This document shows positions 15,489 to 25,400 of a stretch of 64,000 bases of DNA, one piece after another. Position 1 is the stretch's first letter, and each line of letters begins with the position of its first letter. Source of the stretch: an uncultured Prevotellaceae bacterium (GTDB lineage: Bacteria; Bacteroidota; Bacteroidia; Bacteroidales; Bacteroidaceae). Where the stretch lies: contig CAMNHM010000001.1 in NCBI GenBank assembly GCA_946539475.1, forward strand, positions 1 through 64,000, read 5' to 3'. Position numbers and translations under genes: made by a program. The notes beneath the pieces are model-generated. The model was not told the DNA's origin and made no database searches. It worked only from the letters and a program-made list of their open reading frames with translations.

Positions 15489-18400
15489 ATTCCCAGTCGC
15501 AATGTGAGTGTGAATTGCTTTGGCATGGGCACTGCCACGCCTCCAGAATTGGTGAACTCCGGATCTTGTCCGTTCAACTTCTTGTCGCTATAGATAAGGA
15601 AGAGGTTGGTAGCCTGCAGCTTCAGTCCTAGTGACTGCAACCCCACCTTGGCAATCAGCTGTTTGGGGAAGTCGTAGTTGAGCGAGACCTCCTTCATACG
15701 GACGAAGTCGCCCTTGGCAAGGCGTGCCGTGCTGTAGTTGTAAGCATTATAGGCATAGCCGAGGTCGGTATTGTTACGATTCTGACGCGTGCTGGCAATG
15801 ACCGGGATGTCGGTATGCGCCTCGTCGCCAGGCACCATCCACCGGTTCTTGAACTCCTTAGGCATGGCACGCAGGTCGTTGTAGCGATTGGAGAAGACGG
15901 GGTCGAGGCGAATGACGTTGCCCAGTGAGTAGGTAACAAAGACATTGAGTTGCAGACCTTTGTTTCTCAACACGTTGCCAAGGCTGCCCATGTCTGTCGG
16001 CTCGGCACTGCCGGAATATTCCAGGAATGCGAGTTCCGCTGGGTCAGACTCCTGAAAATAAATGCCCGTAGTGGTCAGCTGGCCATTGTTGACGCGGAAG
16101 GTGGGAAGTCCTTCCTTGTTCAGCCCGGCAAAAGGAATGGAGAAGATGCTACGTACGGGATAGCCTTTCAGCGTGAAGCCGCTACTGGCCACGAGGTCGA
16201 TGAGGCGCTCTGCCGACTGCAGCCGCGTCACCTCGTTCGAGGTGTGTGAGTAGATGAGGCTTGTCGTCCACGTGAAGTCTGTCTTCTTGATATTCACCGT
16301 CGAGACGCTCACCTCCACACCGCTCGACTTCATCTCTGCCACATTACCCATCTGCTGAATGCCGGCAGCATAGCCTGCAGTGAACGTTGGGCCGATGAGG
16401 TCGAAGTTGTTGCGTTTGTACCAGTCGAAGCTCATACTGATACGCCCTTGCAACAGCGATGCCTCAAAGCCTAGGTTCAGCTCGTGCTTCTTCTCGTAGG
16501 TCAGATGACGGTTGGCAGGCTGCGACAGGTCGATGCCACTCTCCTTGACACTGGTGAAAGGACGCCAGGGCGACACCGGGCTGAAGATGTCTGTCGAGTT
16601 GGTCACACTGGCCGGACCACGATCAGCCGTCAGCGAATAGCTGGCCTTCAGCGTGAGGCTGTTCAGCGTGGGTTGTAGTTGTTCGAACCACGGCTCCTCG
16701 TGCACATTCCACGCTGCCGAGACATTCCACGTCGGCAGCCAGCGTGCTGAGCGTGAGCGTCCCAGACGGTTGGTGCCCTCATAGCGGTAGGTGCCGTTCA
16801 GGGTGTAGCGCCCTTTATAGGAATAGGTGGCATTGGCAAAGAAGGCCACGGAGCGTTCGCGCGTATTGCCCAGCGAGTAGTAGCTATTGTTTCGCTCCGA
16901 CATCTGCTTGAATGCCAAATAATTGAACGACGAGATCTCGCCATCGTCGAAGAGCACGCCCCAGTCGCGATTCCACGTGGCATGCCGATTGACGTAGTTG
17001 AGCTCCATACCTCCGTAGGCATTGAAGATATGGATGTCGTTGAACACATCGTTGTAAGCCGCCGACGCCCGGAAGTCATAGCCGAACATCGAGTTGTCCG
17101 TGCGCTCCAGGATGCCACCCTCTGGCAGCACCGACACAGGCAGTGCATAGATGTTGTCGGGATCGGTATAAAGATAGCGGTTGGCCGACCGAATGGTCGA
17201 AGTCTCCATCGCCCGATAGGCCAGTGCCTGGTTGGAATTGTCGAGAATGCTATGCTCTTGCTTTGTAGCCGAGTACTTCATGGCACCCAGGGCTGTCAGC
17301 TCGACGGTACGGATTGGCTTATAAGTGAGTTTGCCCTGCAACCGGAAATCGGTGACACCAAGGTCGATGTAGTTGTTGTCCAGTTCATGGAAGATATTAA
17401 AAGGTGCGTAGTTCCTGGTATAATAGGCATCCGGGTCGAGCGTGCGGCTGGAGTTCAGGGCGAAGGAATAGGGGTTGATGTCGAACGAGCGGCTGACGGC
17501 TCCTGCCACCGGATCAATCTGGCGTGCCAGCGTGCCGGGAGCCTCCTGCCCACGATAGCTGGCACTTGTGATAACGCCAAAAGAAAGCTGCTTCGAAATG
17601 TTGAAGCTTGCATTCATATTGGCCGTATAGCGCTCTACCTCACTCTTCTTTGTCCAGCCGGGATCAAACATCGCGCTGACCGAGGTGTAGTATTGCGCCT
17701 TATCGGTGCCACCCGACAACGACACGGAGTGTGTGTGCTGGATGCCCGTCGAGAAGAGCAGGTCGAACCAGTCGGTGTTACGCCACTCGGCAGCCCTGAG
17801 ATATTGCGCCATCGCCTCATTGGTGTTGTCCAGGGCGAAAGTCTTCGTCACCGGGTCATACTGCGACAGCATCTGGTACATCTTACCGTAGATACCCGTC
17901 TCCGAGGCATTGGCCGTCTCAGCATAGTTCAGATAGCCCTTCTGCTGAAGCTCCTGATAGACCGACATCTGATCCTGAGAGTTCATGATGTTGAAATTGG
18001 CATAGCTAGGCTTCAGGCGCATGGTGTATTCACCCGTATAGTTGATGCGCGCCTGACCGGCAGTACCCCGCTTTGTGGTGACGACGATGACTCCTGCCAT
18101 CGCGCGCGCGCCATAGATAGAGGTGGCCGAGCCATCTTTCAGAATCTGGAACGACTCGATATCGTCGGAATTCAAGCCTGCGATGGCTGAGGAGATGAGC
18201 GTGTTGGCATCGCCGGAGGCGAGGTCGTCGGCCGACACCTCGACAACATCCTCCATGATCACTCCGTCTACCACCCATAGGGGCTTCGACGAGCCATAGA
18301 TGCTCGTGGCACCTCGGACGCGAATCTTGGGAGCTGCACCAAATGTTCCGCTGACGTTCTGCACAGAGACGCCCGCAGCACGTCCCTCCAACGAGCGGCT

Positions 18401-18868
18401 CACGTCAGCCACACCGTCGATCTTTGTCTGGCTAGCATCGATCTTTGTCGTGCTACCGGTGAACAGGCGTTTGTCCATCTTCTGCATGCCTGTCACCACG
18501 ACATTGTCAAGAACAGTGCCTCCCTGGTTGTCAGGCTCCAGCTGAATGCGCTGCATGCGGGCGAAGCGTGAGATCTCAATCTCCTTCGGCTGATAACCAA
18601 TGAACGAGACGACCACCGTACCTCGGGCAGTGTTCGTTCGCAGGACATACTCGCCCTCCACGTTCGTTGCCGTGCCAACATTCTGGCCTTTCAGCTTCAC
18701 GCTGGCTCCAATCATCGGCTCACCATATTCGTCGACCACCACGCCGCGTATCTCCCGCACTTCACCAGTCGGCTGCTGCTGTTGGGCAGCCGAGGGCTGG
18801 GGTATCGCTGACAAAGTAATGGTCACGCAGAGAATAAACCTTAATGCGACAGAGTATAATTGCTTCAT
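15485..18868 (-). CDS. SusC/RagA family TonB-linked outer-membrane transporter
   Basis: A 1127-residue TonB-dependent transporter of the SusC/RagA type. It has a signal peptide (about 1-28), then a carboxypeptidase-regulatory-like domain (about 38-115, REIRGVVVDEYGEPMIGASV). The plug domain (about 120-240) carries the family segments GRAAGVSVQNVSG and WVVDGVIMED. A long beta-barrel runs to the end, finishing on PKQFTLTLRLGI. No N-terminal secretin/TonB signalling domain is present, so it probably does not signal to an anti-sigma factor. It is the first gene of the operon behind a promoter at 18916-18946 and is translationally coupled to susD. Confidence 0.95.
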   Translation of the reverse strand: MKQLYSVALRFILCVTITLSAIPQPSAAQQQQPTGEVREIRGVVVDEYGEPMIGASVKLKGQNVGTATNVEGEYVLRTNTARGTVVVSFIGYQPKEIEISRFARMQRIQLEPDNQGGTVLDNVVVTGMQKMDKRLFTGSTTKIDASQTKIDGVADVSRSLEGRAAGVSVQNVSGTFGAAPKIRVRGATSIYGSSKPLWVVDGVIMEDVVEVSADDLASGDANTLISSAIAGLNSDDIESFQILKDGSATSIYGARAMAGVIVVTTKRGTAGQARINYTGEYTMRLKPSYANFNIMNSQDQMSVYQELQQKGYLNYAETANASETGIYGKMYQMLSQYDPVTKTFALDNTNEAMAQYLRAAEWRNTDWFDLLFSTGIQHTHSVSLSGGTDKAQYYTSVSAMFDPGWTKKSEVERYTANMNASFNISKQLSFGVITSASYRGQEAPGTLARQIDPVAGAVSRSFDINPYSFALNSSRTLDPDAYYTRNYAPFNIFHELDNNYIDLGVTDFRLQGKLTYKPIRTVELTALGAMKYSATKQEHSILDNSNQALAYRAMETSTIRSANRYLYTDPDNIYALPVSVLPEGGILERTDNSMFGYDFRASAAYNDVFNDIHIFNAYGGMELNYVNRHATWNRDWGVLFDDGEISSFNYLAFKQMSERNNSYYSLGNTRERSVAFFANATYSYKGRYTLNGTYRYEGTNRLGRSRSARWLPTWNVSAAWNVHEEPWFEQLQPTLNSLTLKASYSLTADRGPASVTNSTDIFSPVSPWRPFTSVKESGIDLSQPANRHLTYEKKHELNLGFEASLLQGRISMSFDWYKRNNFDLIGPTFTAGYAAGIQQMGNVAEMKSSGVEVSVSTVNIKKTDFTWTTSLIYSHTSNEVTRLQSAERLIDLVASSGFTLKGYPVRSIFSIPFAGLNKEGLPTFRVNNGQLTTTGIYFQESDPAELAFLEYSGSAEPTDMGSLGNVLRNKGLQLNVFVTYSLGNVIRLDPVFSNRYNDLRAMPKEFKNRWMVPGDEAHTDIPVIASTRQNRNNTDLGYAYNAYNYSTARLAKGDFVRMKEVSLNYDFPKQLIAKVGLQSLGLKLQATNLFLIYSDKKLNGQDPEFTNSGGVAVPMPKQFTLTLRLGI

Positions 18869-18915
18869 ACGTTGATCTAGTTGGTAATTGGTGATCCCGA
18901 CTTCAAAAATCGGTG

Positions 18916-18946
18916 CAAAATTACTACTTTTTTTTCGATTTTACAA
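18916..18946 (-). promoter_or_regulatory. Promoter of the SusCD operon
   Basis: On the minus strand, TTG (18946-18944), a 20-bp spacer and TAATTTTG (18923-18916) match the Bacteroidetes consensus. The -7 element is 48 bp before the SusC start. Confidence 0.75.
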
Positions 18947-19102
18947 GTATTGACACACTTTTTCTTTCAAACGAGTAAAATCGACGCTTTACAGGCTCAC
19001 ATTCCACACATGGAACAGACAGCACTTCGTGGGCTCCTTCAAGACGCCGGAAAGCCCAGAAGGGGCGGCTCGCAAGCCAACTCGAGCGGGGGCGGATAAC
19101 AG

Positions 19103-19176
19103 CAAGGGGGCTTGCCCCCTTGTCTCCACTTATGTGTCAGGTACAAGGCACGCCGACAAGGGGGCGAGCCCCCTTG
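19103..19176. terminator. Two GC-rich hairpins between era and susC
   Basis: The 348-bp gap between era and susC holds two near-identical hairpins, CAAGGGGG-CTTG-CCCCCTTG at 19103-19122 and CAAGGGGGC-GA-GCCCCCTTG at 19157-19176. They most likely end the era operon transcript coming from higher coordinates, although neither is followed by a long T run. Nothing else of note lies between them and the susC promoter. Confidence 0.55.
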
Positions 19177-19216
19177 CTATTGATGTCCGACACAACATCC
19201 TGTAGGGCAGAAAAGG

Positions 19217-20119
19217 CTACTCAGGATTATAGCCGAAATTGTCGAGCTCTTTCTTTGATGAGCGCCAATCCTTGTCGACCTTGACGTAGATCTCCAGGTA
19301 GATGTGCTTGTCGAAGAATTTCTCGAGCGACTTGCGGGCTTCGGTGCTCACCTTCTTCAAGGCGACGCCCTGATGACCGATGATGATGCCCTTTTGCGAC
19401 TCGCGCTCTACATAGATGACGGCATTGATATGAATCTGGCGGTCGTCTTCCTTGAAGCGCTCCACGACGACCTCCACCGAATAAGGAATCTCCTTGTCGT
19501 AATAGAGCAGGATCTTTTCGCGGATGATTTCCGAGACGAAGAAGCGTGCAGGCTTGTCGGTCAGCTGGTCCTTGTCGAAAAAGGCAGGGCTCTCGGGCAG
19601 CAGCTCTTGGATGCGCCTGAGCAGCATGTCGACGCCAAATTTATTCTTCGCCGAGATAGGCAGGATCTCAGCGTTGGGCAGCAGCGCATGCCACTTCTCC
19701 ACGATCTCCTGCAGCGCCTGCTGTGGGTTGTGGGTGGTGGACGAGGCCAACGCGTCGATCTTATTGACGAGCAGGATGACGGGGATGGTCATCTTCTGCA
19801 CTTTCTCAAGAAAATCCATGTTCTTCTCGGGGTTCTCCACCACATCGGTGACGTAGAGCAGCACGTCGGCATCGGCAAGGGCCGACTCCGAGAAGGCGAG
19901 CATCGACTCCTGCAGCTTGTAGTTCGGCTTTAGCACGCCAGGGGTGTCGCTGAACACGATCTGCATGTCCGCCGTGTTCACAATGCCCATGATACGATGG
20001 CGCGTCGTCTGCGCCTTGAAAGTGGCTATGGAAATCCTCTCACCCACGAGCTGGTTCATGAGTGTCGACTTGCCGACGTTGGGATTCCCGACAATATTTA
20101 CGAATCCTGCTTTGTGCAT
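19217..20119 (-). CDS. era: GTPase Era
   Basis: A 300-residue Era GTPase, required for maturation of 16S rRNA and 30S subunit assembly. G1 is GNPNVGKST (11-19), G3 is DTPGV, G4 is NKID and G5 is SAK. The KH RNA-binding domain is C-terminal, with the IIGHQGVALKKV segment. The start at 20119 (MHKAGFVNIVG) fits the family; an upstream ATG at 20143 would add eight atypical residues. It is the last gene of the operon DUF177-rpmF-fabH-era, an order common in Bacteroidetes. Confidence 0.95.
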   Translation of the reverse strand: MHKAGFVNIVGNPNVGKSTLMNQLVGERISIATFKAQTTRHRIMGIVNTADMQIVFSDTPGVLKPNYKLQESMLAFSESALADADVLLYVTDVVENPEKNMDFLEKVQKMTIPVILLVNKIDALASSTTHNPQQALQEIVEKWHALLPNAEILPISAKNKFGVDMLLRRIQELLPESPAFFDKDQLTDKPARFFVSEIIREKILLYYDKEIPYSVEVVVERFKEDDRQIHINAVIYVERESQKGIIIGHQGVALKKVSTEARKSLEKFFDKHIYLEIYVKVDKDWRSSKKELDNFGYNPE

Positions 20120-20197
20120 TGCTCTTTGTTGCTTTAGATACAAATCGCACTCACCAGCCCAGCAGTGGAGCGGATGAGTGCGGTAAGAATGTGTTGA

Positions 20198-21199
20198 CTA
20201 CTTGCCATCATAAGCCCAGCGGACGTAATTGGCTCCGTGTACGAAACCTGCTCCGAAGGCGGTCATGATGATGTTGTCACCCTTGCGCAGCTTCGGCTCA
20301 TATTCCCAAAGTGCCAATGGTATGGTGGCAGCCGAAGTGTTGCCATAGTGCTCGATGTTGACCATCACCTGCTCCATGGGCAGCTCCAGACGCTTGGCCA
20401 CAGCCTCGATGATTCGCATGTTGGCCTGGTGTGGGATGATCCACTGGATGTTGTCCTTCGAAAGGCCATTACGCTGGGCGATGAGCTCACAGTCGTTCGA
20501 CATGTTCGTCACAGCATAGCGGAAGACGGTACGTCCCTCCTGATAGGTGTAGTGCATGCGATGGTCGACGGTGAAGTGACTGGCGGGGCTCACGGAGCCG
20601 CCGGCCTTCATATGGAGGAACGGCAGGCCAATGCCATCCGTGCGCAGGTAGGAGTCCATCAGTCCGACACCTTCCTCCTCGGTGGCTTCCAGCAGCACGG
20701 CACCTGCTCCGTCGCCAAAGAGCGGACAGGTGGAGCGGTCCTTATAGTCGGTTGCCGACGACATCTTGTCGGCCCCGATAAGGATAATCTTCTTGTAGCG
20801 ACCGCTCTGGATCATCGATGTCGCCACGTCGAGCGAGTAGATGAATCCGCAGCAGGCAGCCCAGAAGTCGAAGGCCATGGCGTTCTTCAGGCCAAGCTTG
20901 CCAATGACGATACTGGCCGTAGAAGGAAAGTGATAGTCGGCCGTGGAGGTAGCCACGATGAGCGCATCGATCTCGTCGAGGTTCACCCCCGTCTTACGGA
21001 TGAGCTCCTTGGCCGCCTTGCGCGCCAAATAGGATGTGCCGAGACCCTCTTCCGTGAGGATTCGGCGCTCCTTGATTCCGACACGCGTCATGATCCACTC
21101 ATCGTTGGTATCGACCATGCGCGACAGTTCCTCGTTGGTAAGGACATAGTCGGGCACATAACCTCCGATGCCTGTGATGATCGCGTTAATCCTTCCCAT
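20198..21199 (-). CDS. fabH: Beta-ketoacyl-ACP synthase III
   Basis: A 333-residue FabH that starts fatty acid synthesis by condensing acetyl-CoA (or a branched starter) with malonyl-ACP. The catalytic Cys lies in the segment AACCGF (residues 115-119), and the His and Asn of the triad in IPHQAN and HYGNTSAA. Its ATG overlaps the rpmF stop as TAATG, so the two are translated in step. Confidence 0.96.
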   Translation of the reverse strand: MGRINAIITGIGGYVPDYVLTNEELSRMVDTNDEWIMTRVGIKERRILTEEGLGTSYLARKAAKELIRKTGVNLDEIDALIVATSTADYHFPSTASIVIGKLGLKNAMAFDFWAACCGFIYSLDVATSMIQSGRYKKIILIGADKMSSATDYKDRSTCPLFGDGAGAVLLEATEEEGVGLMDSYLRTDGIGLPFLHMKAGGSVSPASHFTVDHRMHYTYQEGRTVFRYAVTNMSNDCELIAQRNGLSKDNIQWIIPHQANMRIIEAVAKRLELPMEQVMVNIEHYGNTSAATIPLALWEYEPKLRKGDNIIMTAFGAGFVHGANYVRWAYDGK

Positions 21200-21390
21200 T
21201 ATTCAGCTACCTCTTCGTCCTTCTTGATAGCAACCTTTCCACGATAGTAGCCACAGGTGGGGCATACGGTGTGGTAGATGTAATAAGCGCCGCAGTTGGG
21301 GCAAAGTGCCAGCGTGGGGGCTACGGCCTTGTCGTGTGTACGACGTTTTGCGGTACGAGTCTTTGACTGTCTTCTTTTAGGATGTGCCAT
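21199..21390 (-). CDS. rpmF: 50S ribosomal protein L32
   Basis: A 63-residue bL32 with the N-terminal MAHPKRRQSKTRTAKRRTH and a four-cysteine zinc ribbon (CPNC and CPTC). It sits between the DUF177 gene and fabH, as in many bacteria. Confidence 0.97.
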   Translation of the reverse strand: MAHPKRRQSKTRTAKRRTHDKAVAPTLALCPNCGAYYIYHTVCPTCGYYRGKVAIKKDEEVAE

Positions 21391-21416
21391 AATAAATTAC
21401 TATTTTACAATTAAAA

Positions 21417-21944
21417 TTATTCTTCTTGTTTGAGTTTGAGCAGTGCACTCCATCGCGGGTCAACATCGTCTGTAGCGTCCGCATCACTGCTTCGGGCAGC
21501 CGAGAGCTCCTTGAGCTTTCGCATCATAGCATCGTTGCAATCGCCAGGTTGATGAACGTGCTGGATGGGTACCGCTAACGCTATTGACTCGTAGATGAGC
21601 CATGACAGGTCGAGCACGGGCCGTGACTCGTCGACTGTGATGACGTCATCGTCCTCAGAGTATGCCTCGCCTAGCTTCACCGTCAGCCGCAGGTCAGCTT
21701 CTATGGGCTGGTCCATGGGCTCCAGACAGCGATCGCAGACGACGACAACCGTGCCTACAGACTGCAGGGAGAGCTCGTAAAAGCCAGTGGCCTTGCGTAT
21801 AGACCCTGACACATGCAATGAGCCTTGCTGCAGCTGTGCGCCGTCGAGCGAGGTAAAAAAGTGGTCGTCCAACTCCCACGCCAAAGGCGCCTCGCCCTTG
21901 GTAAGTGCTTTCAAATCAACTTTAAACTGCTCTAAGCTACACAT
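21417..21944 (-). CDS. DUF177 (YceD) family protein
   Basis: A 175-residue YceD/DUF177 protein, a family linked to 23S rRNA processing and routinely encoded directly before rpmF. It has the CDRCLEP cysteine motif (about 91-97) and an acidic middle part. The ATG at 21944 is preferred to a GTG at 21950. The promoter is at 21965-21997. Confidence 0.9.
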   Translation of the reverse strand: MCSLEQFKVDLKALTKGEAPLAWELDDHFFTSLDGAQLQQGSLHVSGSIRKATGFYELSLQSVGTVVVVCDRCLEPMDQPIEADLRLTVKLGEAYSEDDDVITVDESRPVLDLSWLIYESIALAVPIQHVHQPGDCNDAMMRKLKELSAARSSDADATDDVDPRWSALLKLKQEE

Positions 21945-21964
21945 ATACACTCTCTAACGGGCTG

Positions 21965-21997
21965 CAAAGTTACAAACTTTTTTTCTAATACGGCCAA
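21965..21997 (-). promoter_or_regulatory. Promoter of the DUF177-rpmF-fabH-era operon
   Basis: On the minus strand, TTG (21997-21995), a 22-bp spacer and TAACTTTG (21972-21965). The spacer is slightly long, but the -7 element is a full match and sits 21 bp before the start codon. Confidence 0.65.
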
Positions 21998-22055
21998 CTT
22001 TTCTCCGATTTTTTTCGTTTTTGCACATTATCTCTCGTCGTGTGCATACATTTAT

Positions 22056-22247
22056 GAGGAGTTAAAGGAGTTAAGGGAGTTAAAGGAGTTAAAGGAGTTA
22101 AGGACGCAAGTTGAGGAGTTAAAGGAGTTAAGGGAGTTAAAGGAGTTAAGGACGCACGTTGAGGAGTTAAAGGAGTTAAGGGAGTTAAAGGAGTTAAGGA
22201 CGCAAGTTGAGGAGTTAAAGGAGTTAAAGGAGTTAAAGGAGTTAAGG
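22056..22247. repeat. Nested minisatellite of 9-bp units in 48-bp blocks
   Basis: The gap between the DUF177 promoter and the dnaE end is filled by GGAGTTAAA/G 9-mers arranged in 48-bp blocks (57 bp for the first), each block separated by ACGCAAGTT or ACGCACGTT. On the minus strand the array is open as Leu-Thr-Pro repeats because the unit is a multiple of three; I do not consider that a gene. Confidence 0.9.
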
Positions 22248-22310
22248 ACAATAGTTCTTCCCTTACGAATCCTACACCTATGGCGGACAAAGGGAGCAGG
22301 TAATGTCTTT

Positions 22311-22344
22311 CAACTCCTTTAACTCCTTTAACTCCTTTAACTCC
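22311..22344. repeat. Inverted short arm of the 9-bp minisatellite
   Basis: About four copies of the same 9-mer in inverse orientation (AACTCCTTT) lie 64 bp from the main array. Pairing of the two arms would give a large hairpin just past the dnaE stop codon, which may end dnaE transcription. Confidence 0.8.
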
Positions 22345-22401
22345 AAAAGTTTAGCTAATGCAAAACTTGATTAAAACTATAATGTACGCACGCGAGAGGA
22401 C

Positions 22402-25400
22402 TCAGTTGATCTTATAGTCAAGGCCCTTGGTGTTCTCGATATAGTCTATCAGACAATGCTTCACGTCGACGAATCGCGACTTTGAGCGCATGAGGACACG
22501 ATGACTGCCTGTCGAGTCGCGCAGCTGGAAGAAGAGCTTCGTCTTGCCAGGATGCTCGCTGACGAGCTCGCTGAGCTCGTTCACGATTTGCTCGTCGAGG
22601 GTATCGGTGTTCAGCATGATGGTGATGCTGTCGATGGCCTTCTCCTTCACCGTCTGGAGCAGCTCGACGTTCACCACCTTCAGCTCTTTCTGATTGGAGT
22701 CGCGGAAGCGCTGCTGCATCTTGGCAGTGATGTAGACGGCCGCTCCGACGATGAACTTGCCGTTGAGGTTGAGCCAGTCGTCGCCGAAGAGTGCCAGCTC
22801 GCCCGAGCCCTCGTAGTCCTCCAGCGTGACGAGGCCCCACGGCTTGTTGGTCTTTGGGCTGAAGCGTGTCTGCACGGCGGTGACGATGCCTCCCAGCATG
22901 ACATCCTCGCGGTCGTAGAGGGCGGCGCCGCGATCGGCCAGGTCGGCACAGCGGGCATTGCACAAATTTTCGAGCACGATGCGATACTCGTCGAGCGGAT
23001 GGGCCGAGAGATAGATGCCCACGAGGTCGCGCTCCTTGTTGAGCCGTTCGATGTCGCTCCACTGGACGTCGGTCTTCGGGATGGGCGGAGTGGCGATCTC
23101 GATGCTGTCGAAGCCTCCGAAGAGCGAGGTCTGCGCCTCGGCCTTCGCCTGCTGGTAGTTCTGTCCATATCGCACGAGGGTGTCGAGGAATCCCTCCCCC
23201 TTTGCGTTCTGGGCAAAGAATGCCTCGCGGCGGATGCCGAAGCTGTCGAAGCCTCCGCTGAGGGCGAGACTCTCGAAAGCCTTTCGGTTGACGCTGGCAA
23301 AGCTGACGCGCTGTGCGAAGTCGAAGATGTCGCGATAGGGTCCGTTCTGATCGCGCTCGTTGATGATGGCCAGGGCGGCGGAGTCGCCCATGCCCTTGAT
23401 AGCCGCCAGCCCAAAGCGTATCTCTCCCTTCTTGTTCACACCGAACTTCAGGTACGACTCGTTGACGTCAGGCCCCAGCGTGGCAATACCCATCTGCTTG
23501 CATTCGTCCATGAGCTTCGTGATCTCAGAAATCTGGTCGCGGCGGCGAGTCATGATGGCAGCCATGTACTCGGCGGGATAGTTGGCCTTGAGATAAGCCG
23601 TCTGGTAAGCCACCCAGGAGTAGCAGGCGGCATGCGACTTGTTGAAGGCATAGCTGGCGAACTTCTCCCAGTCGGTCCAGATCTTCTCCAGCACCTGCGG
23701 GTCGTGGCCGTTCTTCTTGCCGCCCTCGATGAACTTCGGCTTCATGGCGTCGACGATGTCTTTCTTCTTCTTTCCCATGGCCTTTCGCAGGGCATCGCTC
23801 TCACCACGGGTGAAGTCGGCCAGCTGGCGGCTCAGGAGCATCACCTGCTCCTGGTAGACGGTGATGCCATAGGTGTCCTTGAGGTACTTCTCCATGCAGG
23901 GAATGGGATAGGTGATGGGCTCTATGCCATTCTTACGCTTGATGAAGTCGGGGATATAGTCCATAGGTCCCGGACGATAGAGGGCGTTCATGGCGATGAG
24001 GTCCTCAAACACGGTGGGATGCAGCTCTCGCAGGTATTTCTGCATGCCGCCCGACTCAAACTGGAAGGTGCCGATGGTGCGCCCCTGCTGGTAGAGCTCG
24101 TAGGTCTTCGGATCGTCGATGGGGATGTGGTCGAGGTCGACGTCGATGCCGCGTGTCAGCTTGATGTTGGCACAGGCCTCCTTCAGCTCCGAGAGCGTCT
24201 TCAGCCCCAGGAAGTCCATCTTGATAAGCCCTGTCGACTCGATGACGTGTCCGTCGTACTGCGTGCAGTTGGTCTTCGTATCCTTGAAGTCAGGGTCGTC
24301 GGCAGTCGACACCGGCACCCAGTCGCTGATAGGGTCGCGACAGATGATGAATCCGCAGGCGTGGATGCCCGTGCCGCGCACCGTCCCTTCGAGCATGCGG
24401 GCGTACTTGATGGTGTTCGACAGGGCCTGGTCGGTCGACGCCTCGGCCTCGCGCAGCTCCGGCACGTACTTGATGGCGTTTGCCAGGTTCATCTTCTCGT
24501 TGTCGGGCAGACGGTCGGGGATGGCCTTGCAAAGGGAATTGGAGAGGGCCAGCGGCACCTTCTCCACACGGGCCACATCCTTGATGGAGTTCTTCGTAGC
24601 CATCGAGGCATAGGTGATGATGTGTGCGCAGTTCTCGTGGCCATACTTGTCCTCCACCCACTTCAGCACCCGTCCGCGCCCGTCGTCGTCGAAGTCGGTA
24701 TCGATATCGGGCAGCGAGATACGGTCGGGGTTCAGGAAGCGCTCGAACAGCAGGTCGTATTTCAGCGGGTCGATCTTCGTGATGCCCAGGCAATAGGCCA
24801 CCACGCTTCCTGCCGCCGACCCACGCCCCGGGCCCACCATCACGCCCAGCTCGTCGCGTGCCGAATTGATGAAGTCCTGGACGATGAGGAAGTAGCCGGG
24901 GAATCCCATCGTCTTCATGATGTGGAGCTCGAAGCGGACACGGTCTTCCACCTCTGCCGGCAGTGGATCGCCATAGCGCACCTTGGCACCTCTGTACGCC
25001 AGCTCGGCCAGATAGTCGGCCTCGAACTTGATGCGGTATAGCTTGTCGTAGCCCCCAAGCTTCTTGATCTTCTTCTCGCCGTCCTCACGCGGCAGGGGGT
25101 TCTCGCCGTTCTCGTCACGCGTGAACTCCTCGTAGAGCTGTTCCTCGGTGAACTTCTGCCGCCACTCCTCCTCCGTGCCAAACGACTCGGGAATGGGGAA
25201 GAAGGGCATGATGGGGTCGTGGTCGAGCGAATAGATCTCTACCTTGTCGAGGATCTCAAGCGTGTTCGACAGCGCCTCGGGAATGTCGCTGAAGACCTCG
25301 TTCATCTCAGCCTTCGTCTTGAACCACTCCTGCTTGGAATAGAGCATGCGCGAGGGATCGTCGAGATCCTTGCCCGTCGAGAGGCACAGCAGGTGGTCGT

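Noticed and set aside
21985..22290. Minus-strand frame encoding Leu-Thr-Pro repeats
   Set aside because: It is a direct reading of the 9-bp minisatellite, open only because the unit is a multiple of three; it has no promoter of its own and no domain.
22056..22344. CRISPR array
   Set aside because: Units are 9-bp tandem repeats without unique spacers, and no cas gene is in the window.
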